This document shows positions 7,539 through 15,753 of a DNA stretch of 64,000 nucleotides, one piece after another; position 1 is the stretch's first letter; each line of letters begins with the position of its first letter. Below the pieces are notes generated by a model, which was not told the DNA's origin, made no database searches, and saw only the letters and a program-made list of their open reading frames with translations. The stretch lies in the NCBI RefSeq assembly GCF_018476905.1, contig NZ_JAHCVK010000001.1:1-64000 (forward strand), read 5' to 3'. This DNA comes from Geomobilimonas luticola. GTDB taxonomy: Bacteria; Desulfobacterota; Desulfuromonadia; Geobacterales; Geobacteraceae. Both the position numbers and the translations under genes were made by a program.

Positions 7539-7565
7539 ACCGGGGCACGCGGCCCCGGTTTTTTT
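7539..7565. terminator. Bidirectional rho-independent terminator after athS
   Basis: ACCGGGGC (7539-7546) pairs with GCCCCGGT (7552-7559), with A-run before and T-run after. It lies 20 bases after the athS stop on the minus strand and before the ribosome site of the TauE gene. Confidence 0.9.
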
Positions 7566-7585
7566 CTTGGCGATCGGTCCGGCGA

Positions 7586-8398
7586 TTACAACAGCCTCAT
7601 GGCGATGTCGCCCAGGTTGACGTCCTTTGTCGCGTTGAAGGCCTCGAGGGTCTTCTTCGTCCCGTCCTTCTCGATGGTGAGCGTATAGAAATACTCGCCG
7701 TCGGGCAACTCTTTGAACCAGAAGTCGCCGAAGTTGTCGGTCTCCACCTGGAAGGTCTGGTCGCTGTACTTGTCCTTCAGGGTGCAGGTAGCGCCGATGA
7801 CGACCTCCTTCTCCACCGGATCGTAGACCGTGCCGGCGACGAACTTCTTCGGCCGGTTCAGGTAGTAGACCCGCCCCTTGCACTTATCGGAGGTAAACTC
7901 CGCCTTGGCGATCTTCTCCTGGAGGTCCGACTCCTCGCCGAAGGTGAGCGCTCCGGTGGGGCAGTTGTCCACGCAGCGGGGGATGTCCCAGCCGTCGTCC
8001 AGCAGGTGGGCGCAGCCGGTGCACTTCTGGGCGAGGTTGAGGTCCTCGTTGAAATAGATGGCGTCGTGCAGGCAGTAGTCGGCGCAGAGCTTGCAGCCGG
8101 TGCATTTCGCCGGGTTGATGAGGATCATGCCGTCATCCCGCCGCGTGATGGCCTCGAACCTGCAGACCTTCATGCACTCGGGATCGTCGCAGTGCAGGCA
8201 CATCTTGGGGGTATAGGATATCTTGCACTTGGGAACGGTCCCCCTCACCTCCTCGTGGACCTTGACCCAGAACTGGCCGGTGTCCGGCTGCGGCTTGGCG
8301 TACGGGGCCCAGTCGTTGGCCACATGCTCGTCCTTGCAGGCAATCTGGCAACAGTAACAGCCGTTGCACCGGGAAAGATCAACTATGAATGCTTTCAT
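7586..8398 (-). CDS. athS: Pyrogallol-phloroglucinol transhydroxylase, small Fe-S subunit
   Basis: 270 aa from the ATG at 8398, preceded by AGGAGGGTGTGAA; the start overlaps the athL stop (ATGA). The N-terminal 190 or so residues are a DMSO-reductase-type iron-sulfur subunit with ferredoxin motifs (CNGCYCCQIAC, CLHCDDPEC, CTGCKLCADYC, CTGCAHLL). The C-terminal 80 residues (GTVYDPVEKEVVIGATCTL, DNFGDFWFKELPDGEY) are a transthyretin-like beta domain. This ferredoxin-plus-beta-barrel layout is characteristic of the small subunit of Pelobacter acidigallici transhydroxylase, which is of similar length. Confidence 0.9.
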   Translation of the reverse strand: MKAFIVDLSRCNGCYCCQIACKDEHVANDWAPYAKPQPDTGQFWVKVHEEVRGTVPKCKISYTPKMCLHCDDPECMKVCRFEAITRRDDGMILINPAKCTGCKLCADYCLHDAIYFNEDLNLAQKCTGCAHLLDDGWDIPRCVDNCPTGALTFGEESDLQEKIAKAEFTSDKCKGRVYYLNRPKKFVAGTVYDPVEKEVVIGATCTLKDKYSDQTFQVETDNFGDFWFKELPDGEYFYTLTIEKDGTKKTLEAFNATKDVNLGDIAMRLL

Positions 8399-11001
8399 TT
8401 CACACCCTCCTTGACGACCCACGCGTCGAACCGAAGTCCCGCATCGGAATCATATTTTCTCTCGAATGCCGCGGGGTTTTCCCGTCTCCACTCTTCCCAC
8501 TCCTGGGCCGTGACCCTTCCCACCTCGACCAGGTAGCCGCTGGTGGCCTGGCCGACGGCGTTCTTCGAGGTGACGCCGTCGGGGGAGATGGTGTTGATGG
8601 CGCCGCCGCGGTCCACCTTGCCGGGGATGATCGGGTCGATCCTGGCGCCGTGGTCGATGTAGGCGACCCCCGGCCGGAGCCGCTCGGTCACGTAGGCGCC
8701 ACCCAGGACGATGCCGCGCTCGTTGAATATCTTGATGATGTCGCCGTTCTTGATCCCCCGCTTCTCCGCTTCCGACGTATGGATCCAGATCGGCTCGTAC
8801 TTGTAGCCATCGTGGCCGGTAACCTTCATGGTCGGGGCCTCGCGGGTCCAGGTGATGTCGTCGCACTGGGAGTGCACCCGCCACCGGCCGTGGTTGGACA
8901 TGAGGAGCAGCGGATAATCCTTGGTCCTCGGGCTCGACAGCCGCTCGTCGTGCATCTCGCTCTTTTCGATCCACTGCGGGCTGGGTGGCCGCTCCTTGTC
9001 GTCGGGGAAGTGCTTGGCAAGGCGCTCGGAGTAGAACTCCAGCTTCCGCGAGGGGGTTCCCAGGGGGCTTTTTTCCGGGTTTTCCGCAAACCGGCTGAAG
9101 CCGGCGGGATCGCTTTCCCAGTCCTCGGCGGCGGAGTAGAGATAATACCCCTTCTCCTTGAAATCCTCCCAGGTGGTCAGCTTGTCCAGGTTCATGTACT
9201 CGAACACCTTCTTCTGGATCTCCTCGGTGGTTGCCCCTTCGGAGACCTGCTGCTCATAGCCGAGCTTCTTGGCGATTTCGAGCACGATCTCGAAGTCGCT
9301 CTTGGACTCGCCCACCGGTTCCACCGCCTTGTGGCAGAGCATGACGTCGGCGAACTGGCCACCCTGCCGGATGTTGGTGACGATGTCCTCCACCTCCATG
9401 TGGGTGTTGGCCGGGAGGATGATGTCGGAGAAGAGGCAGTCGTTCTCGAGCCAGGGGTGCTGGGCAAGGATGCATTCCACCTCCGGACTCCGGAGCGCCT
9501 CCTCGGTCTCGTTGCCGCCGTTCCAGCAGGTGGTCCGGCAGGGGGTGTCGGTCCAGATCATCCGGATACGGGCACCGTCCTTCGTCGGGAGCGGGAACTC
9601 GTGCTCCTTGAACTGGGCGGCCACGGACGCCTCGATGGCGCCGGTACCCATGAACTTCAGCGGCTCTTCGGATTTGAGCGCCTTGTGGACGAGGGTCTTG
9701 GGAAGCACCGACTCCTGCCAGTTGGCGACCGACGACAGGACCGGCAGCGCGAGCCGCTCCATGATCTCCGGATTCCAGAAAGAGGTGCCGGTGAGCCCTT
9801 CCATGCGGGGCATGCCGAAATAGGAGAGCTGGTGCTGGTGGACCCCCGGTTTTCCCAGTCCCTGCATCCCCAGGAGACAGACTTCCAGACGTGCCGGTTC
9901 GTGGGACCAGGGGCCGCGGATGTAACCGCCGCCGAAGTAGTGGGCGATGGAGGTCACCTTGCGGGCGAATTCCCGCGCCAGCGCCTTGATGGTCCACTCG
10001 GGGACGCCGCACTTGGTGGAGGCCCACTCGGGGGTCTTGGGAACGCCGTCATCTTTCCCCATGACGTAATCGGAGAACTTGTCGAAACCGGTGACGTGGG
10101 TCTCCACGTACTCCTTGTCATAGGTCCCTTCGGCGATCCAGAGATAGGCGATCGCCAGCTGCAACGCCGCATCGGTGTTGGGGAGGACCGGGATCCACTT
10201 GTCGGCGTGGATCGCCGCGCCGTAGTTCAGGTCGGGGCAGATGTACACTTGCTTTATGCCGATGTCTTTCCAGAAGTACATGAGGCTGCTGCAGAACTGG
10301 CCGGTGAAGCCCCAGGGGGTCGTCTCCGGGTCGCATCCCCAGAAGAGCACCATCTCGGAATGCTCGGTGGAGTCCTTGACGATGTTGTGGGCCGGCCAGT
10401 ACATCCCCTGCACCCCCTGGCCCCACACGTGCTTGGCTCCCCAGTACCACCCCTCCCAGCTGTCGGCGTTGCGGACCTGCAGGGTGAACCCACCCATGTG
10501 GTCGAGCAGGATGCCGGGCTGGCCGTGGGGAGTGTTGATGGTCTTGCACTCGCCGTGTCCATCCCCCTGCATGAGGATCGCGTTGACCCCGTACTTGGCA
10601 TGAATCCGCTTTATCTCGTTGGCGATGATGGTGGTCACCTCATCCCACGAAATCCGCCGGTACTTGCTCTTGCCGCGGTTCTGGGGGTTTCTTTCGCCGT
10701 TCGGGTCCCAGTCGACCCGGATGAGCGGATACTTGATCCGGTTGGGTGAATAGACCCGCTTCTTGTAGGCCAGGGAGAAGGGGGACGGCATGGACTTCCA
10801 GGTCGGCTCCAGCGTCTTGCCGTTCTTCTCGAACTTCCAGGTCCGGATCGACTTCCGGTCGTACTTGTAGTCGAAGCGGAACGGCCGGACCCGCAGGATC
10901 TTCCCGTCCTTCACATCGACCATCCCCTCCGCGCCGCCGCCGTAGAATCCGCCGAGACCGAGGGATCTGAATACTGTTTTGTCCCCTTTTGTATCTGCCA
11001 T
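8395..11001 (-). CDS. athL: Pyrogallol-phloroglucinol transhydroxylase, large molybdopterin subunit
   Basis: 868 aa from the ATG at 11001, with AGGAGG ten bases upstream. It belongs to the DMSO-reductase superfamily without an N-terminal Fe-S cluster or Tat signal, as in the Pelobacter enzyme, so it is cytoplasmic. Visible active-site candidates are His149 (GDGHGE), Asp180 and Ser181 (RNADSWEG), matching the His, Asp and Mo-ligand Ser of the characterised enzyme with a 5-6 residue offset. It converts pyrogallol to phloroglucinol using a tetrahydroxybenzene co-substrate, with no net redox change, in anaerobic breakdown of gallate-type phenolics. The operon partner is athS. Confidence 0.9.
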   Translation of the reverse strand: MADTKGDKTVFRSLGLGGFYGGGAEGMVDVKDGKILRVRPFRFDYKYDRKSIRTWKFEKNGKTLEPTWKSMPSPFSLAYKKRVYSPNRIKYPLIRVDWDPNGERNPQNRGKSKYRRISWDEVTTIIANEIKRIHAKYGVNAILMQGDGHGECKTINTPHGQPGILLDHMGGFTLQVRNADSWEGWYWGAKHVWGQGVQGMYWPAHNIVKDSTEHSEMVLFWGCDPETTPWGFTGQFCSSLMYFWKDIGIKQVYICPDLNYGAAIHADKWIPVLPNTDAALQLAIAYLWIAEGTYDKEYVETHVTGFDKFSDYVMGKDDGVPKTPEWASTKCGVPEWTIKALAREFARKVTSIAHYFGGGYIRGPWSHEPARLEVCLLGMQGLGKPGVHQHQLSYFGMPRMEGLTGTSFWNPEIMERLALPVLSSVANWQESVLPKTLVHKALKSEEPLKFMGTGAIEASVAAQFKEHEFPLPTKDGARIRMIWTDTPCRTTCWNGGNETEEALRSPEVECILAQHPWLENDCLFSDIILPANTHMEVEDIVTNIRQGGQFADVMLCHKAVEPVGESKSDFEIVLEIAKKLGYEQQVSEGATTEEIQKKVFEYMNLDKLTTWEDFKEKGYYLYSAAEDWESDPAGFSRFAENPEKSPLGTPSRKLEFYSERLAKHFPDDKERPPSPQWIEKSEMHDERLSSPRTKDYPLLLMSNHGRWRVHSQCDDITWTREAPTMKVTGHDGYKYEPIWIHTSEAEKRGIKNGDIIKIFNERGIVLGGAYVTERLRPGVAYIDHGARIDPIIPGKVDRGGAINTISPDGVTSKNAVGQATSGYLVEVGRVTAQEWEEWRRENPAAFERKYDSDAGLRFDAWVVKEGVK

Positions 11002-11057
11002 CTGTTGTGGACCTCCTTCCTCGTTGTATGAACCATGTACCAGACTGCCGTAAAATT

Positions 11058-11085
11058 GCATAAAATATTACATGTAACTACTGCA
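11058..11085. promoter_or_regulatory. TTACATGTAA palindrome in the athL promoter region
   Basis: A perfect ten-base palindrome (11068-11077) lies 67 bases before the athL ATG and is framed by TGCA on both sides (11058-11061, 11082-11085). The same core and similar TGCA flanks occur upstream of cimA (32288-32314), and the core occurs upstream of the Bcr/CflA exporter (21038-21047). A candidate operator; the regulator is unknown. Confidence 0.55.
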
Positions 11086-11105
11086 GCGACACTTCATGGT
11101 CGTCA

Positions 11106-11864
11106 TCACGTCGTATAGTATCCCATCTGCCGGGATATCTCCGCCGCCGTCCGCATCAGGTCGTCCGCCAGCGTATCCCTGTTCTTCCCCAGCAGGTTCG
11201 CCGGGGCATCGGAGAGGCTGATGCCACCGAGCACCCGCCGCGACCTGCTGAATACCGGCGCCCCGAAGGCGGCAAGTCCGGGGATCATCTCCTCGCTCGA
11301 TATGGCGTAGCCCCGCTCCCGGGTCTGCTCGAAATCCGCGAGCAGCTCTTCCGCGGTCAGGATGGTCGCCCGCGCATGCCGGACGAACTCCAGGCCACCC
11401 AGGTACTTCTCTATCTCTTCCGGGGGGAGGAAGGGGAGGACCGCCTTCCCTATCCCCGAACAGTAGGCGGGAACCCGCGGACCCAGCTGGTGGGAGAGGG
11501 AGTCCTCCGATTTGGGGAGCGCCACCAGGGTTATGAGAATGGAACCGCTGTCCCATATCCCGACGCGGGCAACGAGGCCCGTGCGGCTGGCGAGCCCCTG
11601 GACCAGGCGGGACGACTTGGCATTGATATCCAGGTTCCCGGCATACACCATCCCCAGTTCGAACAGTTTCGAGCCGATGCCGTACTTGAGGGTCTCCGGG
11701 TCCTGCTGGAGGAACCCCTGCTTTTCCAGGGTCGTCACCAGCCCCCATGCCGTCGCCTTGTTCAAACCCAGGGCCGCGGCGATCTGGGTGACCCCGAGGG
11801 AGGGCTGGGACGAGGAGAAGAGGGAGATGATGTCGGTTGCCCGTTTTACGGACTGGATGGCCAT
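11106..11864 (-). CDS. IclR-family transcriptional regulator
   Basis: 252 aa. An N-terminal winged helix (residues 1-60: ATDIISLFSSSQPSLGVTQIA, LNKATAWGLVTTLEKQGFL) is followed by the IclR effector-binding domain (LASRTGLVARVGIWD, CSGIGKAVLPFL, RERGYAISSEEMIPGLAAFG). Family members often control catabolism of aromatic acids by sensing the substrate. It lies just upstream of athLS on the same strand with a 104-base gap, so it may regulate them. A long dyad before its own start suggests autoregulation. Confidence 0.9.
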   Translation of the reverse strand: MAIQSVKRATDIISLFSSSQPSLGVTQIAAALGLNKATAWGLVTTLEKQGFLQQDPETLKYGIGSKLFELGMVYAGNLDINAKSSRLVQGLASRTGLVARVGIWDSGSILITLVALPKSEDSLSHQLGPRVPAYCSGIGKAVLPFLPPEEIEKYLGGLEFVRHARATILTAEELLADFEQTRERGYAISSEEMIPGLAAFGAPVFSRSRRVLGGISLSDAPANLLGKNRDTLADDLMRTAAEISRQMGYYTT

Positions 11865-11885
11865 GTATGACTATTCCATATCTTT

Positions 11886-11922
11886 TGTTATATTATCAAA
11901 CTGTGACTATGATAATCGAACA
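11886..11922 (-). promoter_or_regulatory. Long dyad, candidate IclR autoregulatory operator
   Basis: TGTTATATTATC (11886-11897) and GATAATCGAACA (11911-11922) are inverted repeats matching at 10 of 12 positions around a 13-base spacer, 22 bases before the iclR start. The GTTCGATTATC-like half-site resembles those described for PcaU/PobR-type IclR regulators. Confidence 0.6.
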
Positions 11923-12059
11923 TGCGCGCCGTGTCAACAAAAAATAAATCACTGTTCTACATCATTGCGAAGCCCTGTCCCACGTGGCTGGATGCCCGAC
12001 ACCCTCCTTCCCCGGAAGCCAGGGGGAGGAGCAGTACCAACCGCTGTACCACGAATCCC

Positions 12060-13259
12060 CTAGGCGGCTCCCCGCCGCCGCCGTTCGGCTCCCCAGCGGC
12101 TGATGGCCTCGACGGCGTCGATGGCCACATCCACCTGTTCGGCGGTATTGAACGCCCCGATGGAGAAGCGGACCCCCCCATGGATGTCCACCGTCCCGAG
12201 CTGGGTGTGCACGAGGGGGGCGCAGTGCAGGCCGGTGCGGGTCGCGATGTTGTGGTCCACGTCCAGCAGCACCCCCACATCTCCCGCGTCCAGCCCGTCG
12301 ATATTGATCATGAAGGTGGAGAGGTGGTTCTCCAGGCTGTCGCAGCAGTAGAAGCGCACCCCCTCGATCCGGCGCAGGCCTTCCACAAGCTTCTTCGCAA
12401 GCGCCATCTCCCGGGCGTGGATGTTTTCAACCCCCTGTTCGTCGAGCCAGTCCTGTCCCGCCCAGAGGGATGCCACCCCGAGCATGTTGGGGGTGCCGAA
12501 CTCCATCCGCCAGGGGTACTCCTCCAAGTGATAGGGATAAATGGATTCCACCCCCGTCCCCCCGGCACGGGTCTGCCGCAGGTGGAGGTGCTTTCTGACG
12601 CAGAGGCCGCCGATGCCGGTCGTCCCCATGAGCGCCTTGTGCCCGGTGAACGCCAGCGCATCCACGTTCATCTCCTTCATGTCGATCGGGACGATACCCG
12701 CGGTCTGGGTCGTGTCGATGACAAAGGTCACCCCCCGCTCCCGGCAGATGCGGCCGATCTCCTTCACCGGCTGGATGGTGCCGATGACGTTGGAGCCGTG
12801 GTTGACGACAACGAGCTTCGTCGTGGGGCGGATCGCTTTCGCGATGTCGTCCGGGTCCACGAACCCCGCCCCGTCGAAGGGGATGAAGGTCGCCTCGACG
12901 CCGCCGTCCCGGACCAGGTGGTTGATGGGGCGGATCACGGAGTTGTGTTCGAGATTGGTGGTGATGACGTGATCCCCCCGCTCCAGCAGGCCGCCGATGA
13001 TGAGGTTCAGGGCATCGGTGGCGTTGTAGCCGAAGCAGAGACGCTCGGGGGTATCCTCGTCCCCGCCGAAGAACCTGGTGAGGCGCAGGCGGAGACGGTC
13101 GAGGAGGGAGCCCGCCTCGATGGCGAGGTCGAACCCGCTCCGCCCCGGATTGACCCCCGTCGCCCGGTAGAACTCCATCATGAAGCTGTAGACATGCTCC
13201 GGCTTCGGCCACGAGGTGGCGGCATTATCGAAATAGATGAGGTCCTTTGGATGTTCCAT
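12060..13259 (-). CDS. Cysteine desulfurase family (class V aminotransferase) protein
   Basis: 399 aa from the ATG at 13259; a longer reading frame upstream is only read-through of the dsrP region. The fold-type I PLP enzyme signs are present: YFDNAATSWPKP at the N-terminus, VTFVIDTTQTAGIVPIDM with the PLP-binding Asp, and the Schiff-base Lys in FTGHKALMGTTG. The sequence fits the cysteine-desulfurase-like family resembling EF2568, whose substrate is not firmly known. It follows dsrP by 29 bases and is probably cotranscribed with the dsr genes, so a persulfide-generating role is a reasonable inference. Confidence 0.85.
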   Translation of the reverse strand: MEHPKDLIYFDNAATSWPKPEHVYSFMMEFYRATGVNPGRSGFDLAIEAGSLLDRLRLRLTRFFGGDEDTPERLCFGYNATDALNLIIGGLLERGDHVITTNLEHNSVIRPINHLVRDGGVEATFIPFDGAGFVDPDDIAKAIRPTTKLVVVNHGSNVIGTIQPVKEIGRICRERGVTFVIDTTQTAGIVPIDMKEMNVDALAFTGHKALMGTTGIGGLCVRKHLHLRQTRAGGTGVESIYPYHLEEYPWRMEFGTPNMLGVASLWAGQDWLDEQGVENIHAREMALAKKLVEGLRRIEGVRFYCCDSLENHLSTFMINIDGLDAGDVGVLLDVDHNIATRTGLHCAPLVHTQLGTVDIHGGVRFSIGAFNTAEQVDVAIDAVEAISRWGAERRRRGAA

Positions 13260-13288
13260 GGCGTCCCTCCCCCGACGGCCCCTTGCCG

Positions 13289-14440
13289 TCAATTCGCTTC
13301 GCGCAGCGATACCGTAATCTTGTAGAAGATGGTCAGCAGCAGCGCCCCGATGCCCCACACCCCGGCCACGATTCCCCACTCCGGTGCCGTCGGTGCGTAG
13401 GAGGTCACCGCCCGGAGCGGCGACGGGACGAAACCGGCGACGATGAGCCCCATCCCCTTCTCCAGCCAGAGGGAAAGAAAGACCGCCAGGGACGCCAGCG
13501 CCAGCACCCGCTCGTTCCGCCGGAAGCGGGGAACCAGGAGCGCCAGGAGAGAGGCCAGCGCCAGCACCACCGACAGCCACATGACCGGCACCAGGCCGTT
13601 CTTCCCGTCGAGCCCGAAGAAGAGGTACTCGAACGGCTCGGCATGGTCCGGCATGCCGCTGTAGAGCGCCGTGAACAGTTCCAGGAAGAGGAAGAAGACA
13701 TTCACCGTCATGGCATAGGCGACGATCACCCCCAGCCGGCGGATCGCCTCCTGACCGGCATCGAAGGAGGTGAGCCGCCGCAGCGCCAGGCAGAGCAGGA
13801 TGAGGAGCGCCGGCCCCGAGGCGAATGCCGATGCCAGGAAGCGGGGGGCGAGAATTGCCGTGAACCAGAGGGGGCGCCCGGGGAGTCCGTTGTAGAGGAA
13901 CGCCGTCACGGTGTGGATGCTGATCGCCCAGGGGATGGAGAGGATGATGACCGGCTTGATCCACGACGGAGCAGGGCGTCCTTTCTGCTCGGCGGAGAGC
14001 ATGACCCAGGCGATGACCCCGTTGAGCAGCAGGTAGCCGGTGAGGGAGATCATGTCCCAGAACATCATGGAATGGGGAGTCGGATAGAGGAGCACGTTGA
14101 GGACCCGCGCCGGCTGCCCCATGTCCACGAAGATGAACAGCATGCACATGGTCACGGCCGCCACCGCCAGCAGTTCCCCCAGGATGGTGATCCTGGCGAA
14201 CTGCTGCACGTTGTGGAGATAGTAGGGGAGCACCACCATCACCGCCGATGCGGCGACCCCGACGAAGAAGGTGAACTGGGCGATGTAGATCCCCCAGCTC
14301 ACATCGCGGGAGAGGCCGGTTATCCCCAGGCCGTACGCAAGCTGCCGGAGGTAGCAGGTGAATCCGACGGCAATCAGTGCCAGGAGAAAGGCGATCCACC
14401 CCCAGTACCTGCCGCTCCCTTTCAGCGCTTTGTCAAGCAT
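13289..14440 (-). CDS. dsrP: DsrP-like NrfD-family membrane subunit
   Basis: 383 aa, highly hydrophobic with about ten membrane segments, in the NrfD/PsrC family. It is the quinone-interacting integral membrane subunit of the DsrMKJOP complex, expected to exchange electrons between the menaquinone pool and the periplasmic DsrO/DsrJ side. GGAGCTCGATC precedes the ATG. It follows dsrO after a 126-base gap, the usual order. Confidence 0.85.
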   Translation of the reverse strand: MLDKALKGSGRYWGWIAFLLALIAVGFTCYLRQLAYGLGITGLSRDVSWGIYIAQFTFFVGVAASAVMVVLPYYLHNVQQFARITILGELLAVAAVTMCMLFIFVDMGQPARVLNVLLYPTPHSMMFWDMISLTGYLLLNGVIAWVMLSAEQKGRPAPSWIKPVIILSIPWAISIHTVTAFLYNGLPGRPLWFTAILAPRFLASAFASGPALLILLCLALRRLTSFDAGQEAIRRLGVIVAYAMTVNVFFLFLELFTALYSGMPDHAEPFEYLFFGLDGKNGLVPVMWLSVVLALASLLALLVPRFRRNERVLALASLAVFLSLWLEKGMGLIVAGFVPSPLRAVTSYAPTAPEWGIVAGVWGIGALLLTIFYKITVSLREAN

Positions 14441-14566
14441 GATCGAGCTCCATTAAGCCGGGGACTATTGGACCGGATACATCCGGGTTACGCTTTAAAG
14501 AATGATCCGCTGTTATCCGGTTTTTTCCGCCTTTTCCGCGTACCATTCAGCTTTGCCTTTCCCGTC

Positions 14567-15331
14567 TCAGACCAGGTAGAAGATGGACGGCCCGCATCCC
14601 AGCTCAGGCTGGCGCTGTACGGCGTAGCGACCGCTCAGAAGCTGCCGGATGGGTGAATTGCCGTCGTTCAGATCGCCGAAAACCATGGCATTGCGCGGAC
14701 ACGCCTCCACGCACGCCGGCTGCTTGCCGTCGGCCAGGCGTTCCTCGCAGAAATTGCATTTTTCCACCACGCCGGCCGTGCGGGGGGGGAAGTCGGGATT
14801 GGGCGCGCCGAGGTGGGGGCGGGGATCGACGTAATTGAAGCTGCGCGAGCCGTAGGGACAGGCCGCCATGCAGTAACGGCAACCGATGCAGCGGTGGTAG
14901 TCCATCATCACCACGCCATCCCCCCGCTTCCAGGTGGCCTGGGTGGGGCAGACGCGGACGCAGGCAGGGTTGGTGCAGTGGTTGCACAGAACCGGGACGG
15001 TCTCCCCCAGGGCATGGCGCGTGTAATCGTTCTGCTGGAAGGGGAACACCTTGCCGTTCGGCTCGTTCCAGAGCCACTTCACTTCATGGGCCGGGTCGGG
15101 AAGCCGCGGGACGTTGTGTGACCGGTGACAGGCGCGGCTGCACAGGTCGCACCCCTTCTCCTCGCGGCACTTCTGCAGATCGATCGCCATCCCCCAGCGC
15201 TTCTTCCCGTTCTTCGCCTCGGCAGACTCCCTGTCGTTGGCAGAGCCGACGGCATGCACCAGTGTGCCGGCTCCCACCGCAACCGCGGAACCGGCCAGAA
15301 CGCGCAGAAAATCCTTCCTCGTGAGCTTCAT
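14567..15331 (-). CDS. dsrO: DsrO-like periplasmic Fe-S subunit
   Basis: 254 aa from the ATG at 15331 (AGGAGAGATGCG upstream; overlaps the dsrJ stop). A Tat-like signal (TRKDFLRVLAGSAVAVGAG) leads into a ferredoxin-type subunit with four Cys clusters (CREEKGCDLCSRACH, CNHCTNPACVRVCP, CIGCRYCMAACPYG, CNFCEERLADGKQPACVEACP). Export by Tat puts it in the periplasm beside DsrJ, as known for DsrMKJOP. The signal has a TRKDF rather than a classic twin-Arg motif. Confidence 0.88.
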   Translation of the reverse strand: MKLTRKDFLRVLAGSAVAVGAGTLVHAVGSANDRESAEAKNGKKRWGMAIDLQKCREEKGCDLCSRACHRSHNVPRLPDPAHEVKWLWNEPNGKVFPFQQNDYTRHALGETVPVLCNHCTNPACVRVCPTQATWKRGDGVVMMDYHRCIGCRYCMAACPYGSRSFNYVDPRPHLGAPNPDFPPRTAGVVEKCNFCEERLADGKQPACVEACPRNAMVFGDLNDGNSPIRQLLSGRYAVQRQPELGCGPSIFYLV

Positions 15332-15753
15332 CGCATCTCTCCTGCGGCGGCGGCAGCCATTTTTGCCGGCTCTGCCGGCGGCGACGTGTGACATCCCCAG
15401 CAATTGGGGGCGGATACGCCTGCGTACTCATGGCAGCTGTCGCAGAACTTTTCCTTGCTGCCATGGCACTGGGTCAGACAGGTCCCGGTGAGGCTGACGT
15501 TGTATACCGTGCCGTCACGGGCGGTGTAGTGCCGCTCCTGCCTGCGCACCTTGCCGTCCCGCCACGCCACGAGGAGCTCCATGTGCGCTTCGCGCATGTA
15601 GGCGCGCGGCGCCACGCACTGCTTCTTGTCGACAACTGCCTTCACCTCCGGTCCCTTGGTGGAGCTCTGGGCCGCGACCCCCTTCCAGACGGGAAAGGTA
15701 ACGAGCGCCACGAACAGGCAGAGTCCGCCATAGATCAACGGCCGGTCACCCAT
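15328..15753 (-). CDS. dsrJ: DsrJ-like triheme cytochrome c
   Basis: 141 aa. An N-terminal hydrophobic signal anchor (about 8-25) is followed by three heme-c sites near residues 97-125 (TQCH within CLTQCH, CDSCH, CWGCH), the DsrJ signature. It is periplasmic and membrane-anchored. It overlaps dsrK by eight bases and dsrO by four, showing tight coupling. Confidence 0.9.
   Translation of the reverse strand: MGDRPLIYGGLCLFVALVTFPVWKGVAAQSSTKGPEVKAVVDKKQCVAPRAYMREAHMELLVAWRDGKVRRQERHYTARDGTVYNVSLTGTCLTQCHGSKEKFCDSCHEYAGVSAPNCWGCHTSPPAEPAKMAAAAAGEMR

Noticed and set aside
8389-10749. 786-aa plus-strand open frame opposite athL
   Set aside because: High-GC shadow of athL; composition is low-complexity, has no motif, and covers a well-supported gene.
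12060-14399. 779-aa open frame covering the desulfurase and antisense-like dsrP region
   Set aside because: Only the C-terminal 399 residues, from the ATG at 13259, show protein-family features. The upstream part is Arg/Pro/Gly-rich read-through of dsrP in another frame.
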